Notes under the pieces: model-generated
Database searches by the model: none
What the model was told of the DNA's origin: nothing
The model's input: only the letters and a program-made list of their open reading frames with translations
Shown: one piece after another, positions 41,613-50,823 of the stretch
Position numbering within the stretch: position 1 is the stretch's first letter
How the letters are laid out: the number at the start of each line of letters is the position of its first letter
Made by a program: the position numbers and the translations under genes
Source of the DNA: Bacilli bacterium
GTDB taxonomy: Bacteria; Bacillota_I; Bacilli_A; RF39; UBA660
Direction: 5' to 3'
Length of the DNA stretch: 57,307 nucleotides
Assembly: GCA_900758495.1 (NCBI GenBank)
Contig: CAAERO010000017.1
Span: 1-57,307, forward strand

Positions 41613-42149
41613 CAATTTGTCTCCTCCTTCAATATTAATTTGTACCCTTTTTCCATATTTTATTCCCCTACTTTATTTTTTTTATAGAAAAGGGGATGAA
41701 TCTACAAATTTTGTTTTAAGAATATCTAATAAAATTTATTACAATATAATTAAGTAAAACGTAAATGATAATACAAAATATAGTTTATACTTATACTATT
41801 AACTTAGTATAATATATTTTACTTTAAATAAAAAAATCATAATAAAAAAAAAGTAATTTAACAATTAAGTTATCAAGGTAAATCTTATCAAAGTGTTACT
41901 TCATATAATTGATATTATGTTAACTAGCGTTACCATAAAAAAATGAAAGTTTTTATTTTTCTATTTTACTAAAAAATCCAACAAGTACTTTCAAATATAT
42001 ACTTTTCACTTCCAAGTTAAATATAATATTTAAAAATAGAAAAATCAACAAATTTCTAATAAAAAAATACAAATAGTTTAAATATAACTATAACTTATAA
42101 TTATATTTACTCTATTGTTTTTTAGTTATTAAATAATACTAGTATTAAT
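41613..42149. other. A+T-rich non-coding stretch
   Basis: Roughly 540 bases without a credible gene on either strand, beyond the ribosome site of the DUF1540-like gene. It is nearly all A and T between 41700 and 42150. CCCTACTTT occurs at 41666-41674 and again at 42166-42174, with the inverse AAAGTAGGG at 42200-42208. No DnaA boxes, tRNA or riboswitch landmarks were recognised. Confidence 0.6.
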
Positions 42150-42150
42150 A

Positions 42151-42219
42151 AAAAATAGGGGAGTTCCCTACTTTAATTTGTCATAAAAATAATCTAATAA
42201 AAGTAGGGTGCCCCCTACT
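42151..42219 (-). terminator. Tandem terminators downstream of the HTH regulator gene
   Basis: Two hairpins read on the minus strand. The first is AGTAGGG...CCCTACT followed by TTTATT (42202-42219). The second is TAGGG-aact-CCCCTA followed by TTTTT (42151-42170). Together they also form a larger CCCTACTTT/AAAGTAGGG inverted repeat. Confidence 0.72.
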
Positions 42220-42227
42220 CTATTTAA

Positions 42228-42995
42228 TTAGACTTTTCTTGACTGAATCTCTGCTATCTTTTCTAAAACTTCTTTGGCATTTTCTTCATTAATAGAATCA
42301 TAGCCAAGTTCTCTTAATGCTTGAACTTTAGCAGCATTTAACTCCTGTGTACGACTTAATTTTTCCTCATTTTTTTGTTCTATATCTTGAACAAATCTTT
42401 TATGAACTTCAGCAATTTTACTCTTTGAAGAACCACCGTTATGATATAAAGTCATAGCAGAAAACATAATACTCTCAAATATAAATTGCTTACTTTGATC
42501 AAAATCAAATCTTAGTGGATCAGTAAATCCCATTGATTTTGACATATAAGCCAAGATATAACGCAACTCTTCAGTTGTTTCCATAGATTGTAAATAGTGA
42601 TATAAATATATAAAAGTTTGTTGCGTTTTTTTAGTCTTATCTTCTAATAATTTTTCTTTTAATATATTAATAATATCAGAAAGTATGTCTTGATCTTTTT
42701 TATTTAGTCCCTTTAAGTCAGCAAGTATTTCTCTATTAGAACTATCTCTAACCCCTTCATTCAATCTGGTTTCAACTTTCATAATATAATCTCCAGTGAT
42801 ACTAAGAGAATTAATTTCTTTTTCATTATCTATATCTAATAAACTTAATAGTTTTAAAGCTTTTTCTTTTGGCCATTCTTCTAGTGAGGAAAGTGCCAAG
42901 TAATTATATAACATTTGTCTTGAAACACCTAAATATTTAGCTAATCTAACTTTAGAAATTCCAAGTTCCAATAATAATTCATCTAACTTTTTCAT
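42228..42995 (-). CDS. HTH (XRE/Cro-like) transcriptional regulator
   Basis: The protein has 255 residues. An N-terminal helix-turn-helix (LGISKVRLAKYLGVSRQMLYNYLA, about residues 11-34) is followed by an all-helical region of about 200 residues of no known family, ending in an Ala/Glu-rich helix (LNAAKVQALRELGY). There is no membrane segment. Its promoter holds the palindrome TTTACGTAAA inside the -35/-10 spacer and a second near-copy upstream, so autorepression is likely. It is flanked by A+T-rich non-coding DNA and belongs to no operon. It may be acquired. Confidence 0.78.
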   Translation of the reverse strand: MKKLDELLLELGISKVRLAKYLGVSRQMLYNYLALSSLEEWPKEKALKLLSLLDIDNEKEINSLSITGDYIMKVETRLNEGVRDSSNREILADLKGLNKKDQDILSDIINILKEKLLEDKTKKTQQTFIYLYHYLQSMETTEELRYILAYMSKSMGFTDPLRFDFDQSKQFIFESIMFSAMTLYHNGGSSKSKIAEVHKRFVQDIEQKNEEKLSRTQELNAAKVQALRELGYDSINEENAKEVLEKIAEIQSRKV

Positions 42996-43013
42996 TGTCT
43001 ACCCTCCACTATC

Positions 43014-43042
43014 ATTGTAGCGAGGTTTACGTAAATAGTCAA
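43014..43042 (-). promoter_or_regulatory. Promoter of the HTH regulator gene
   Basis: On the minus strand: -35 TTGACT (43037-43042), 17-base spacer, -10 TACAAT (43014-43019), 19 bases from the ATG. Confidence 0.82.
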
Positions 43043-43058
43043 GAAAATTTTATGTAAA
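43026..43058. promoter_or_regulatory. Paired palindromic operators of the HTH regulator
   Basis: TTTACGTAAA (43026-43035, perfect palindrome) lies within the promoter spacer. TTTATGTAAA (43049-43058, one mismatch) lies 23 bases away centre to centre, about two helical turns, upstream of -35. This suits cooperative binding of two dimers. Confidence 0.62.
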
Positions 43059-43144
43059 CTATTGACAGATGGTTGAAGTGAACTCAATATTTCTTATATG
43101 TTAGTATACAACTTTTTATATTTATAAAGCTTTTCATTTTTTCG

Positions 43145-43729
43145 TTATTTTAATTTTCTTCTTCCTTCAATAATTTCAAATTTGTAAACGGGACTATTGT
43201 AATTTCTTTCAAATAATCTTTCAGCCAGTTCTTTATTACTAAAGCGACTATTTAATAATATATAATCTTTATAGTTTTTAGGATTATATTCATCTATTTT
43301 AAAGTAATCTTTTTTGTGATAAATATTGAAAAATAAGTCGGTTAAATCTAAATCTACGAGAACAGAAGTTCCACATTGATAACAATATTCAGCAATTCGT
43401 TTTACACAATCACCAAAGTGAAATCCACCAACAACTATTTCATCAAAATCCCCTAATTGTGCTATTAAATAGCTCTCATTAGGATATTTAATATCCACAC
43501 TATAACCATTAGCTTGTTCAAAAGTTACATCAGTATAAATTATTTTATCGGTTGGTAGAAGATTAATTCCATAAAGACTTTTATCAGGATAAATAGCATA
43601 TACAATTTGATAACCTTTATCTCTATATCTTTTTTGGATGCATTCATTTAATACTTTATATGGATTTTCTCTTCCATTTTGTTGTAAATATTCTTCAATA
43701 GGATACAAATATAAAAAGATTTTTTTCAT
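43145..43729 (-). CDS. Hypothetical protein
   Basis: I do not recognise this protein. It has 194 residues, is soluble, and alternates strands and helices in a Rossmann-like manner: KKIFLYLYPIEEYL, YQIVYAIYP, FDEIVVGGFHFGDCVKRIAEYC, TSVLVDLDLTDLFF, KDYILLNSRFSNKELAERLFE. AGGTGAT precedes the ATG. It lies 100 bases beyond pncC on the same strand, so it could be a distal member of the NAD operon, but the gap and lack of homology leave this open. Confidence 0.65.
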   Translation of the reverse strand: MKKIFLYLYPIEEYLQQNGRENPYKVLNECIQKRYRDKGYQIVYAIYPDKSLYGINLLPTDKIIYTDVTFEQANGYSVDIKYPNESYLIAQLGDFDEIVVGGFHFGDCVKRIAEYCYQCGTSVLVDLDLTDLFFNIYHKKDYFKIDEYNPKNYKDYILLNSRFSNKELAERLFERNYNSPVYKFEIIEGRRKLK

Positions 43730-43829
43730 AAATAATCACCTACGTATATCCTATCATGATTTAACCATTTATTAGTAATAAAGTGTATTTGTCCTAACAT
43801 CTACCCTCTTGAATGAACTGCAGCAACAG

Positions 43830-44312
43830 CTAATTTATGTCTTTTAAAAGAGTCGCCATCATTTCAATTATCTTATTAATTACTATTTTCTTGTTTAGAA
43901 AACGAGCCTTCTTATTAACTTTTACCTCTTCATTATAAAATTTATCTTCATCCTTAGAATAAATACTTATATAAACTAAATTATTACTTCCAGTATCATT
44001 ATTTTCATCTTTTCTATTTAACTTACCAGTAACACCAACTCCATAATTACTATTGGCAAAATTAGATATTGCTTTAGCCATAGACATTGCTGTTTCTATA
44101 CTATAAACAGTATATTTATCAATAATTTCTTTATCCACACCCATTTTTATCTTATATTCATTACAATAAGTAACAGCACTAAACTTAAATATTTCACTAG
44201 CACCTTCCATATTAGTAATAGCATTAGCAACACCTCCACCAGTACAAGATTCCATGGTTGCAATAGTTAGTTGCTTTAATTGTAATTTGTGAATAATATT
44301 TTTAAAATCCAT
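43830..44312 (-). CDS. pncC: Nicotinamide-nucleotide amidohydrolase PncC (CinA C-terminal domain)
   Basis: PncC deamidates NMN to nicotinate mononucleotide, recycling NMN. It is a stand-alone CinA C-terminal domain of 160 residues with the signature TMESCTGGGVANAITNMEGASEIF and GVGVTGKLNR (family GITGxAGP, here changed). ATG 44312 follows GGGGAGGG; the longer frame overlapping nadK is rejected. It is the last clear gene of the NAD operon, 16 bases after nadK. Confidence 0.87.
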   Translation of the reverse strand: MDFKNIIHKLQLKQLTIATMESCTGGGVANAITNMEGASEIFKFSAVTYCNEYKIKMGVDKEIIDKYTVYSIETAMSMAKAISNFANSNYGVGVTGKLNRKDENNDTGSNNLVYISIYSKDEDKFYNEEVKVNKKARFLNKKIVINKIIEMMATLLKDIN

Positions 44313-44328
44313 ATTACCCTCCCCTTTT

Positions 44329-45126
44329 CTATTTAATAAATTTTTCATTTATCTTTTTAATAAAATTATAATCTTTGTTTCTAAGACATTTAATAGTTTT
44401 GTCTTTCATAATAGTTTCTATTTTAATAACATTATCATATACTTTGTTTACTCCATCTACTGTTACTATTAAATTATCAGTTTTAGTAGGTAGAAGAGTA
44501 ATATTTTTATTTTGTGGTAGAACAATTGAATTAGAAATAGTCTTGTATGTCTTATTATTTAAAGGCGCAATAGTAGTTAATTCTAAGGCATGAAACGTAT
44601 TATAAATAATACTACCACCAAAGCTAAGATTATAGGCGGTTGTTCCAAAAGAAGTAGCTACCAAAATGCCATCACCAGCAAAGTTTTCTAATAAATAATT
44701 ATCAATAAAGACATCTAATTTCAAAGTATTTAAAGTTTTTTCCCGTACTACTATTTCATTTAAAGAGTAAAACTTATCTATTTTATCATCTTTGCTATAA
44801 ATAGTACTTTCTTGAATTCCTATTTCTTCAATTAAAAGTTTATCTTCCTTTAAATCATTAATAAAATTTTCAATATCATTAATCTCTACTTCTTGGGCGA
44901 ATCCTAAAGTACCAGCATTAATACCAATATAATAAGTATTACTATCAAAATTAGTATCTTTAATCATTCTTAGAAAAGACCCATCTCCACCGATAGCTAT
45001 TCCTAAATCAAAATTATCTTCTACTATTTCAAAATCATTTTTTATTAGTTTAGTAGCGACTACATCCTTAAGAAGAAGGGACTTATCATTATTATTTGCA
45101 AATATTTTTATTCTTTTAATTCTCAT
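44329..45126 (-). CDS. nadK: NAD kinase
   Basis: NadK phosphorylates NAD to NADP. The 265 residues have the GGDG motif (G46-G49, AIGGDGSFLRMI), IGINAGTLGFAQEVE, and the NEIVV and TAYNLSFGGSI segments, where the family has NE and TPTGSTAYNxSxGG. It lies 10 bases after nadD within the NAD operon. Confidence 0.94.
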   Translation of the reverse strand: MRIKRIKIFANNNDKSLLLKDVVATKLIKNDFEIVEDNFDLGIAIGGDGSFLRMIKDTNFDSNTYYIGINAGTLGFAQEVEINDIENFINDLKEDKLLIEEIGIQESTIYSKDDKIDKFYSLNEIVVREKTLNTLKLDVFIDNYLLENFAGDGILVATSFGTTAYNLSFGGSIIYNTFHALELTTIAPLNNKTYKTISNSIVLPQNKNITLLPTKTDNLIVTVDGVNKVYDNVIKIETIMKDKTIKCLRNKDYNFIKKINEKFIK

Positions 45127-45136
45127 ATTTTACCTC

Positions 45137-45715
45137 TTAATTATATAAATTATTTTTAATGTATTCTAATACTTTAGAATCTATATTCAAACTATCTGCT
45201 GACTTTATATTGTTCTTAAATTCATTTCTAATACTAGTAGAAGATAGTGAACTTTTAATATCATCAATAACAATAATGTTATCTTGATAATATTTAAGTT
45301 CTGAAAGAATATCAGTAATAGATTCTCCATTTCTTCTAATTACTATTAACTTATAATTAGAAAGAATATATTGGTATTGTTTCCAAGATTTTATCTCTTT
45401 TAGATTGTCAGAACCACATATAAAGTAAATATCATCATTTTTATAATACTCTTTAAAATGATTAAGTGTTTCATAAGTATGGGTTAACTTTCCAAATTCA
45501 TAGGTAGAAATATCAAAATAAGGAACACTACCTACTACTAATTTTAACATATTATATCTATCTTGTTCACTAGCAAGATAAAGTTTTTTATAATTACTAC
45601 CCGTTGGAACAAAAATAACTTTATCTAAATAATTATTATCAATAAGGTAGGTAGCAATCTTTTGATGAATTTTATGAGGAGGATTAAAACTTCCTCCAAA
45701 TATTCCTATTTTCAT
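45137..45715 (-). CDS. nadD: Nicotinate-nucleotide adenylyltransferase
   Basis: NadD converts NaMN + ATP to deamido-NAD. The 192 residues carry the nucleotidyltransferase motif GGSFNPPHKIH (7-17), FVPTGSNYKK, FICGSDNLKEIKSW and the C-terminal SSTSIR (ISSTxIR family motif). The HD domain often found after NadD (YqeK) is not present. The start overlaps the prs-like gene by 4 bases. Confidence 0.95.
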   Translation of the reverse strand: MKIGIFGGSFNPPHKIHQKIATYLIDNNYLDKVIFVPTGSNYKKLYLASEQDRYNMLKLVVGSVPYFDISTYEFGKLTHTYETLNHFKEYYKNDDIYFICGSDNLKEIKSWKQYQYILSNYKLIVIRRNGESITDILSELKYYQDNIIVIDDIKSSLSSTSIRNEFKNNIKSADSLNIDSKVLEYIKNNLYN

Positions 45716-46785
45716 TTCTTTAGCTCTTTTCTTAATTGTAAGATTTTTTCTTTACCATTTAAAAGTGGTTTTAAAGATTCTTTATTATGTAGAGTATTAA
45801 TAATATTAGCAATATCATAAGAATTATCAACAACATGACACCATTCTTTATTTTGATATTCCTCTGGTATATAAGAAAGATTAGTAGTATATAGTTTGGT
45901 AAAATGTCCTTTTTCATAAGCTTTATCAAACTCTTGAATTCCTTCGGTGAAAAGAGCAAATGTTGCTATGAAATAAATATTATTTGCTCCTTTATTATAT
46001 AGTTTTTCGGCTACTTCTAACATAGAATTACCAGAAGCAATCATATCATCTACTACTAAAACATCTCTATCTGCTACATTATTTCCCATATAAATATGTT
46101 CAATGATAGGATTTTTTCCATTTACAACATTCTGCAAATCACGTCTTTTATAGAAAACACCAACATCACTATCTAACATTTCAGCATAGTATCTTGCCCG
46201 TTCCATTGCTCCCATATCAGGGCTTATTACTAGTGGATTATGAATATCTTCATTAATTAATAAATCTTTTAAAATAGTGTTGGTGGGATAAAAATTAGTA
46301 AATTGAAGATTAGGAATAGCATTAGAAACGTTTGGATCATGAGCATCAAAAGTAATTATATGGTCAACTCCTAAGTGTTCTAATTCTTGAAGAGCAATAG
46401 CACAATCAAGTGACTCTTTCCCTTTTCTTTTATGTTGTCTTGCTTGATACAGAAGTGGCATTATAAGATTGATTTTTTCTGGACCGCCAGCAAGAGCAGA
46501 GATAGTTCTTTTAATATCTTGAAAATGCTCATCAGGGCCCATATGGTTAATAAACCCATGCATTTTATAAGTTACGCCATAATTACCAACATCAGCTAAG
46601 AGATAAATATCCTTATCTCTAATAGTATCACTAATCTTTACTTTTCCTTCACCATTAGAAAATCTATCTTCCTTGATTGGCAAAAGATAATTAGTATTAC
46701 TATTATTTAATTTTTTTAATTCATAATTAACTTTTTCTCCCATTTTGTTTATGCTCTTAAGAGCTATTATTTTTAAGTTATTCAT
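45712..46785 (-). CDS. prs: Ribose-phosphate pyrophosphokinase-like protein (PRPP synthetase)
   Basis: Prs makes PRPP from ribose-5-P and ATP. The 357 residues are longer than standard Prs (about 315). They show the N-terminal half with FSNGEGKVKISDTIRDKDIYLLADVGN, the TFDAHDPN segment, VISPDMGAMERARYYAEML, and the PRPP-binding loop VLVVDDMIASGNSM. The sequence is divergent from the classical Prs used for nucleotides, so this may be a copy dedicated to NAD salvage, supplying PncB. ATG 46785 lies inside the end of nadE; GTG 46794 is an alternative start. Confidence 0.86.
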   Translation of the reverse strand: MNNLKIIALKSINKMGEKVNYELKKLNNSNTNYLLPIKEDRFSNGEGKVKISDTIRDKDIYLLADVGNYGVTYKMHGFINHMGPDEHFQDIKRTISALAGGPEKINLIMPLLYQARQHKRKGKESLDCAIALQELEHLGVDHIITFDAHDPNVSNAIPNLQFTNFYPTNTILKDLLINEDIHNPLVISPDMGAMERARYYAEMLDSDVGVFYKRRDLQNVVNGKNPIIEHIYMGNNVADRDVLVVDDMIASGNSMLEVAEKLYNKGANNIYFIATFALFTEGIQEFDKAYEKGHFTKLYTTNLSYIPEEYQNKEWCHVVDNSYDIANIINTLHNKESLKPLLNGKEKILQLRKELKK

Positions 46786-48721
46786 ATTTCTCACTGCTTT
46801 CTATTTTATTTATCTCATCCAGATAACTTTGATAATTAAGATCACTAGGTAATCTTAAATCTCCTCTTGGTGATAGACTGATGCTTCCTACTTTGACTCC
46901 GTCTGGTAAACAATTTCTTTTAAATTGTTGACTAAAGAAACGTTTAATAAAGATTTTTAAACAGTTGATGATTTCTTCCTTATTATATTCAGGAAATGTT
47001 AGACTAGCTAAGTAATATAACTTTTTAGGAGTGGTACCATATCGTAAGAAGTGATATAAGAAGAAGTCATGTAATATATAGCTACCAATTGAGTTTTCTG
47101 TTTTTTGAATAATATTACCATCCTTATCAGGTGGTAATAATTCAGGTGAGATAGGTGTTTCTAAAATATCAGTTAATATCTCTTTTTTCTTGTTATCTTC
47201 TTTTCCCATATACCAATTTACTAAGTGACGTATCAAAGTTTTTGGTACGCCAATATTTACTGCATACATACTCATGTGGTCACCATTATAAGTACACCAA
47301 CCAAGAGCAAGTTCTGATAAATCACCAGTACCAATAACAATTCCTCTTTCTTTATTGGCAACATCCATTAATATTTGTGTTCTTTCTCTTGCTTGTAAAT
47401 TTTCGTAAGTTATACTTCGGTCATCTTCATCCAAAGCAATATCTTTCATGTGCAGAAGACATGCTTCCTTAATACTTATTTCTTTTAAAGTGGCATTGTA
47501 ACTTTTAACTAGGTCTAAGGCATTTTGATAAGTTCTATTAGTAGTACCAAATCCTGGCATAGTTATACCAATAATATCTTTATTATCACGACCAAGTTTT
47601 TTGAATGCTTCAATAATTACTAGAAAAGCTAATGTAGAGTCAAGACCACCACTCATACCAATAACACATTTAGGATTATTAAGTTGTATCAATCGTCTTG
47701 CTAAAGCACTACTTTGAATATTGATTATCTCTAAACAACGCTCATCCATCTCTAGATTGTTACTTGGAACGAATGGATATTTTGCATAAATCCTATCAAG
47801 TGTTTTCGCATTACAATTAGTTTTAGTCTTTACTATGCGATATTCTTTATCATCTACTTTTCGCATAAAACTTCTATTACGGCGACGTTCATTAGTAAGA
47901 AGAAAAACGTCTATATCAGAACTGATAATATTACTTTCTAATTGAAAACGTTCATTTTTCTTCAATAATTTGCCATTTTCATAGATATAACTAGCTCCAC
48001 CAAAGATTAAATCGGAAGATGATTCCATTATGCCACTTGAAGTGTAAATATAACTAGTAACTGTTCGAGCAGATTGACTAGCAATTAATTTTTGGCGGTA
48101 ACTATCTTTCCCAATTAGTTCATTACTACTTGATAAATTAAAGATAATAGTAGCACCATTTAAGGCATATTCACTACTAGGTGGAGTTACTGCCCATAAA
48201 TCTTCACATATTTCAAGAGCAAAAGTTATCTCTTTAGTATTTTCATCTTGAAACAATAAATCTGTTCCGAATGGTACTAACTGTCCTAAAAGTTCTAGAT
48301 AGTTTTCTTTTAAATTAAGACTAGAACTAAACCATCTATCTTCATAAAATTCGTTATAATTTGGTATATAACTCTTCGGTACTATTCCTAGTATTTTCCC
48401 TTTATTAATAACTACAGCGGTATTATAAAGAGCGTTATTAGTAGCTAATGGCATACCAATGATAGCTATTATATCGAGTGCTTTGGTAGCTTTTAAAATT
48501 TCTTCTAGACCTTTTAAGGAATCTTTAATTAACTTATCTTGTAAAAATAAATCAGCACAGGTGTAACCAGTTAAAGCTAGTTCTGGTGTTACAACAATAG
48601 CTATATCTTTTTGATAAGCATCTTTAATATTATTAATTAATTCTTTAGCATTTTCTAATGGGTTAGCTAGTACTAGTTTATTTACTATTGCTCCTACTCT
48701 AATATAACCATAATCTCGCAT
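46778..48721 (-). CDS. nadE: Glutamine-dependent NAD+ synthetase
   Basis: NadE amidates deamido-NAD to NAD using glutamine and ATP. The 647 residues carry an N-terminal nitrilase-type glutaminase domain (about 1-290) with the catalytic Glu in VVTPELALTGYTCADLF, the Lys in VPKSYIPNYNEFYEDRWF, and a Cys in ALEICEDLWAV. The C-terminal synthetase domain carries the PP-loop GMSGGLDSTLAF and GTGDLSELALGWCTYNGDHMSMY. ATG 48721 follows AGAGGTG by 6 bases; the in-frame GTG 48730 is rejected. It lies 11 bases after the Nudix gene. Confidence 0.96.
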   Translation of the reverse strand: MRDYGYIRVGAIVNKLVLANPLENAKELINNIKDAYQKDIAIVVTPELALTGYTCADLFLQDKLIKDSLKGLEEILKATKALDIIAIIGMPLATNNALYNTAVVINKGKILGIVPKSYIPNYNEFYEDRWFSSSLNLKENYLELLGQLVPFGTDLLFQDENTKEITFALEICEDLWAVTPPSSEYALNGATIIFNLSSSNELIGKDSYRQKLIASQSARTVTSYIYTSSGIMESSSDLIFGGASYIYENGKLLKKNERFQLESNIISSDIDVFLLTNERRRNRSFMRKVDDKEYRIVKTKTNCNAKTLDRIYAKYPFVPSNNLEMDERCLEIINIQSSALARRLIQLNNPKCVIGMSGGLDSTLAFLVIIEAFKKLGRDNKDIIGITMPGFGTTNRTYQNALDLVKSYNATLKEISIKEACLLHMKDIALDEDDRSITYENLQARERTQILMDVANKERGIVIGTGDLSELALGWCTYNGDHMSMYAVNIGVPKTLIRHLVNWYMGKEDNKKKEILTDILETPISPELLPPDKDGNIIQKTENSIGSYILHDFFLYHFLRYGTTPKKLYYLASLTFPEYNKEEIINCLKIFIKRFFSQQFKRNCLPDGVKVGSISLSPRGDLRLPSDLNYQSYLDEINKIESSEKYE

Positions 48722-48732
48722 ATATTTCACCT

Positions 48733-49365
48733 CTATTTAATTATTTTTATATATTGTTTTGCTTTTTCCATAGTGTATTTTGACTGAATATCTGTGATAT
48801 AACCTAAATCGATTAATTTGTAAGCATCAGCTACATCACATTCAAAATACTTAATAAATTCATCTTTATCTAAATTTTGGTCTTGTACTTTGACACAATT
48901 CTTAGCAAGAAAAGCGTAGTTATAAGCGGAAACTCCACAAGCTTGATCTTGATAAAATTTGTCTAAGTAGATAAGATTATTGCTAATATAACCAGTTTCT
49001 TCGACCAATTCTCTTAGAGCAGCTGTTTCTTTATATTCGCCTTCTTCAACATAACCAGCTGGAAGTTCAACACTCACTCCTTCGATAGTAGATAATCTTG
49101 GTTGAACCACTAAAATTGTTTTATTATCACTGGTAACTGGCATTATGATACAAGCGCTTTTATCAGTTCCACCTTTTCTAATTTTTTCTCTAGTCATCTC
49201 TTGGCCATTATTTAAATAACACTTGTATTTTTCAATATTTAAGAAACCTTTTCTTCCTACAGGAATGTTATCTTGATAAATATATTCTTCCTTTAGTTTT
49301 TCCTTTTTAATGGTTTTTAATTCAGAAATATAATCTTTTAATTCTTCTAGTTTTTCTCTTTTCAT
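48733..49365 (-). CDS. Nudix hydrolase (ADP-ribose pyrophosphatase-like)
   Basis: The protein has 210 residues. It has an intact Nudix box, GYVEEGEYKETAALRELVEETGY (described by its G-x5-E-x7-REL-x-EE-x-G pattern), after VSVELPA, typical of the ADP-ribose/NAD-metabolite hydrolases. Inside the NAD operon it most likely splits ADP-ribose to AMP and ribose-5-P, the latter feeding the Prs encoded two genes downstream (inference). It overlaps pncB by 4 bases. Confidence 0.88.
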   Translation of the reverse strand: MKREKLEELKDYISELKTIKKEKLKEEYIYQDNIPVGRKGFLNIEKYKCYLNNGQEMTREKIRKGGTDKSACIIMPVTSDNKTILVVQPRLSTIEGVSVELPAGYVEEGEYKETAALRELVEETGYISNNLIYLDKFYQDQACGVSAYNYAFLAKNCVKVQDQNLDKDEFIKYFECDVADAYKLIDLGYITDIQSKYTMEKAKQYIKIIK

Positions 49366-50822
49366 CTTTTAACCTTTACTTTTCCTTTTTCTGTTATTTG
49401 TTTTCTATGTGTATTAATTAACTCTTGTTTTAGTTCTCTTAGTTTATCTGATAAATCGACATAATATTCGTGTGGTTTATCTATTCTTTTAATTTCTTCA
49501 TATAAAGTATTAAATTCTTTGTTACAATAATCTTTAGTTTCTTCTATATTAGGTGTTTGATAAACTAATTCACCATCTTTAAAGATTGGTACTAATAAAT
49601 CTCTTACTTGATAATTACTTAGTTCCTTTTGCTTCCAAGTTTCAACTGGATGAACTAGAGTATATTTATCTTCAGATATTTTTTCATCACTTAATGTTAA
49701 AACATCACCTAGAGCATAACCACTTTTTTTATCGTAAAAACGATATACTTTTTTATGACCAGGATTGATAGTTTTAGCACTATCGTTACTAACTTTTATC
49801 TTAGATATTTCTCTATCATCTTCAATAGTTGCAACTAGTTTGTAAACACCACCAACACGCTCTTTAGCTGCAGCTATATTATCACCTACTCCTAAAGAAT
49901 TAATGATTGCTCCTTGAAGTTTTAAATCTCTAATAGTAAATTCGTTTAGACCATTTGATAGGCAGATACCAGTATTAGTATAACCAACTTCATCTAATAA
50001 CTTTCGTGCTTCTTTTGATAAATAAGCTAAATCACCACTATCTATTCTAATACCTTTAAATACTAAACCATTTGGTTTTAAATAATTATCTGCTACTTTA
50101 ATAGCATTAGGTATACCACTTTTTAAGGTGTCATAAGTATCTACTAAGAATACACAGTTATCTTTATTACTCTTAGCATATTTTAAGAATGATTCATATT
50201 CATCATTACTTTCTGTTACTAAAGAATGAGCCATTGTTCCAAGAACAGGTATTTTATATTTCATACCAGCTAAAGTGTTTGATGTACCACAACATCCACC
50301 AATATAGGCATATTTACTAGCTTCGATAGCTGAATCTATTCCTCTGGCACGTCTAGCACCAAACTCCATAACGGGTACATTTCCTGCTTCATTAGTGATT
50401 CTTTTGGCTGCTGTTGTAACAAGTGAAGCATGATTGAAATTAGCTAATAAAGCTGTTTCTAATAATTGAGCAGTAATGATAGGTGCTTTTACTGTTAATA
50501 CTGTTTCATTTGGAAAAACAATAGTTCCATCTGGTACAGCATAGATGTCTCCTTTGAAGCTTATATTTTCTAAATAGTTTAAAAACTCTTCACTGAATTG
50601 ATTTAAACTCCTTAGATAGTTAATTTCTTCTTTTCCAAATTTAAAATTTTTAATATAATCAATAGTTTCAGCTAGACCACCACTAATGGTATAACCACCA
50701 TCAAAGGGGTTCTTTCTAAAGAAAATATCAAAATAAGCTTCTTCCTCTTGTTTTCCTTCGTCAAAGTAAGTTTGACTCATTGTTAATTCATAAAAATCGG
50801 TCATTAATGTTTTATTTTCCAT
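49362..50822 (-). CDS. pncB: Nicotinate phosphoribosyltransferase
   Basis: PncB converts nicotinate + PRPP + ATP to NaMN. The 486 residues show the N-terminal TDFYELTMSQTYF, FGARRARGIDSAIEASKYAYIGG, GTMAHSLV (with the phosphorylated His in the family) and IRIDSGDLAYLSKEARKLLD. It belongs to the long Firmicutes-type PncB (YueK). AAAGGA precedes the ATG, and pncA ends one base upstream. Confidence 0.96.
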   Translation of the reverse strand: MENKTLMTDFYELTMSQTYFDEGKQEEEAYFDIFFRKNPFDGGYTISGGLAETIDYIKNFKFGKEEINYLRSLNQFSEEFLNYLENISFKGDIYAVPDGTIVFPNETVLTVKAPIITAQLLETALLANFNHASLVTTAAKRITNEAGNVPVMEFGARRARGIDSAIEASKYAYIGGCCGTSNTLAGMKYKIPVLGTMAHSLVTESNDEYESFLKYAKSNKDNCVFLVDTYDTLKSGIPNAIKVADNYLKPNGLVFKGIRIDSGDLAYLSKEARKLLDEVGYTNTGICLSNGLNEFTIRDLKLQGAIINSLGVGDNIAAAKERVGGVYKLVATIEDDREISKIKVSNDSAKTINPGHKKVYRFYDKKSGYALGDVLTLSDEKISEDKYTLVHPVETWKQKELSNYQVRDLLVPIFKDGELVYQTPNIEETKDYCNKEFNTLYEEIKRIDKPHEYYVDLSDKLRELKQELINTHRKQITEKGKVKVKR

Positions 50823-50823
50823 A

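Noticed and set aside
41700..42150. Replication origin in the A+T-rich segment
   Set aside because: No clustered DnaA boxes (TTATCCACA) and no dnaA, dnaN or plasmid rep gene are nearby. A+T richness alone is not enough.
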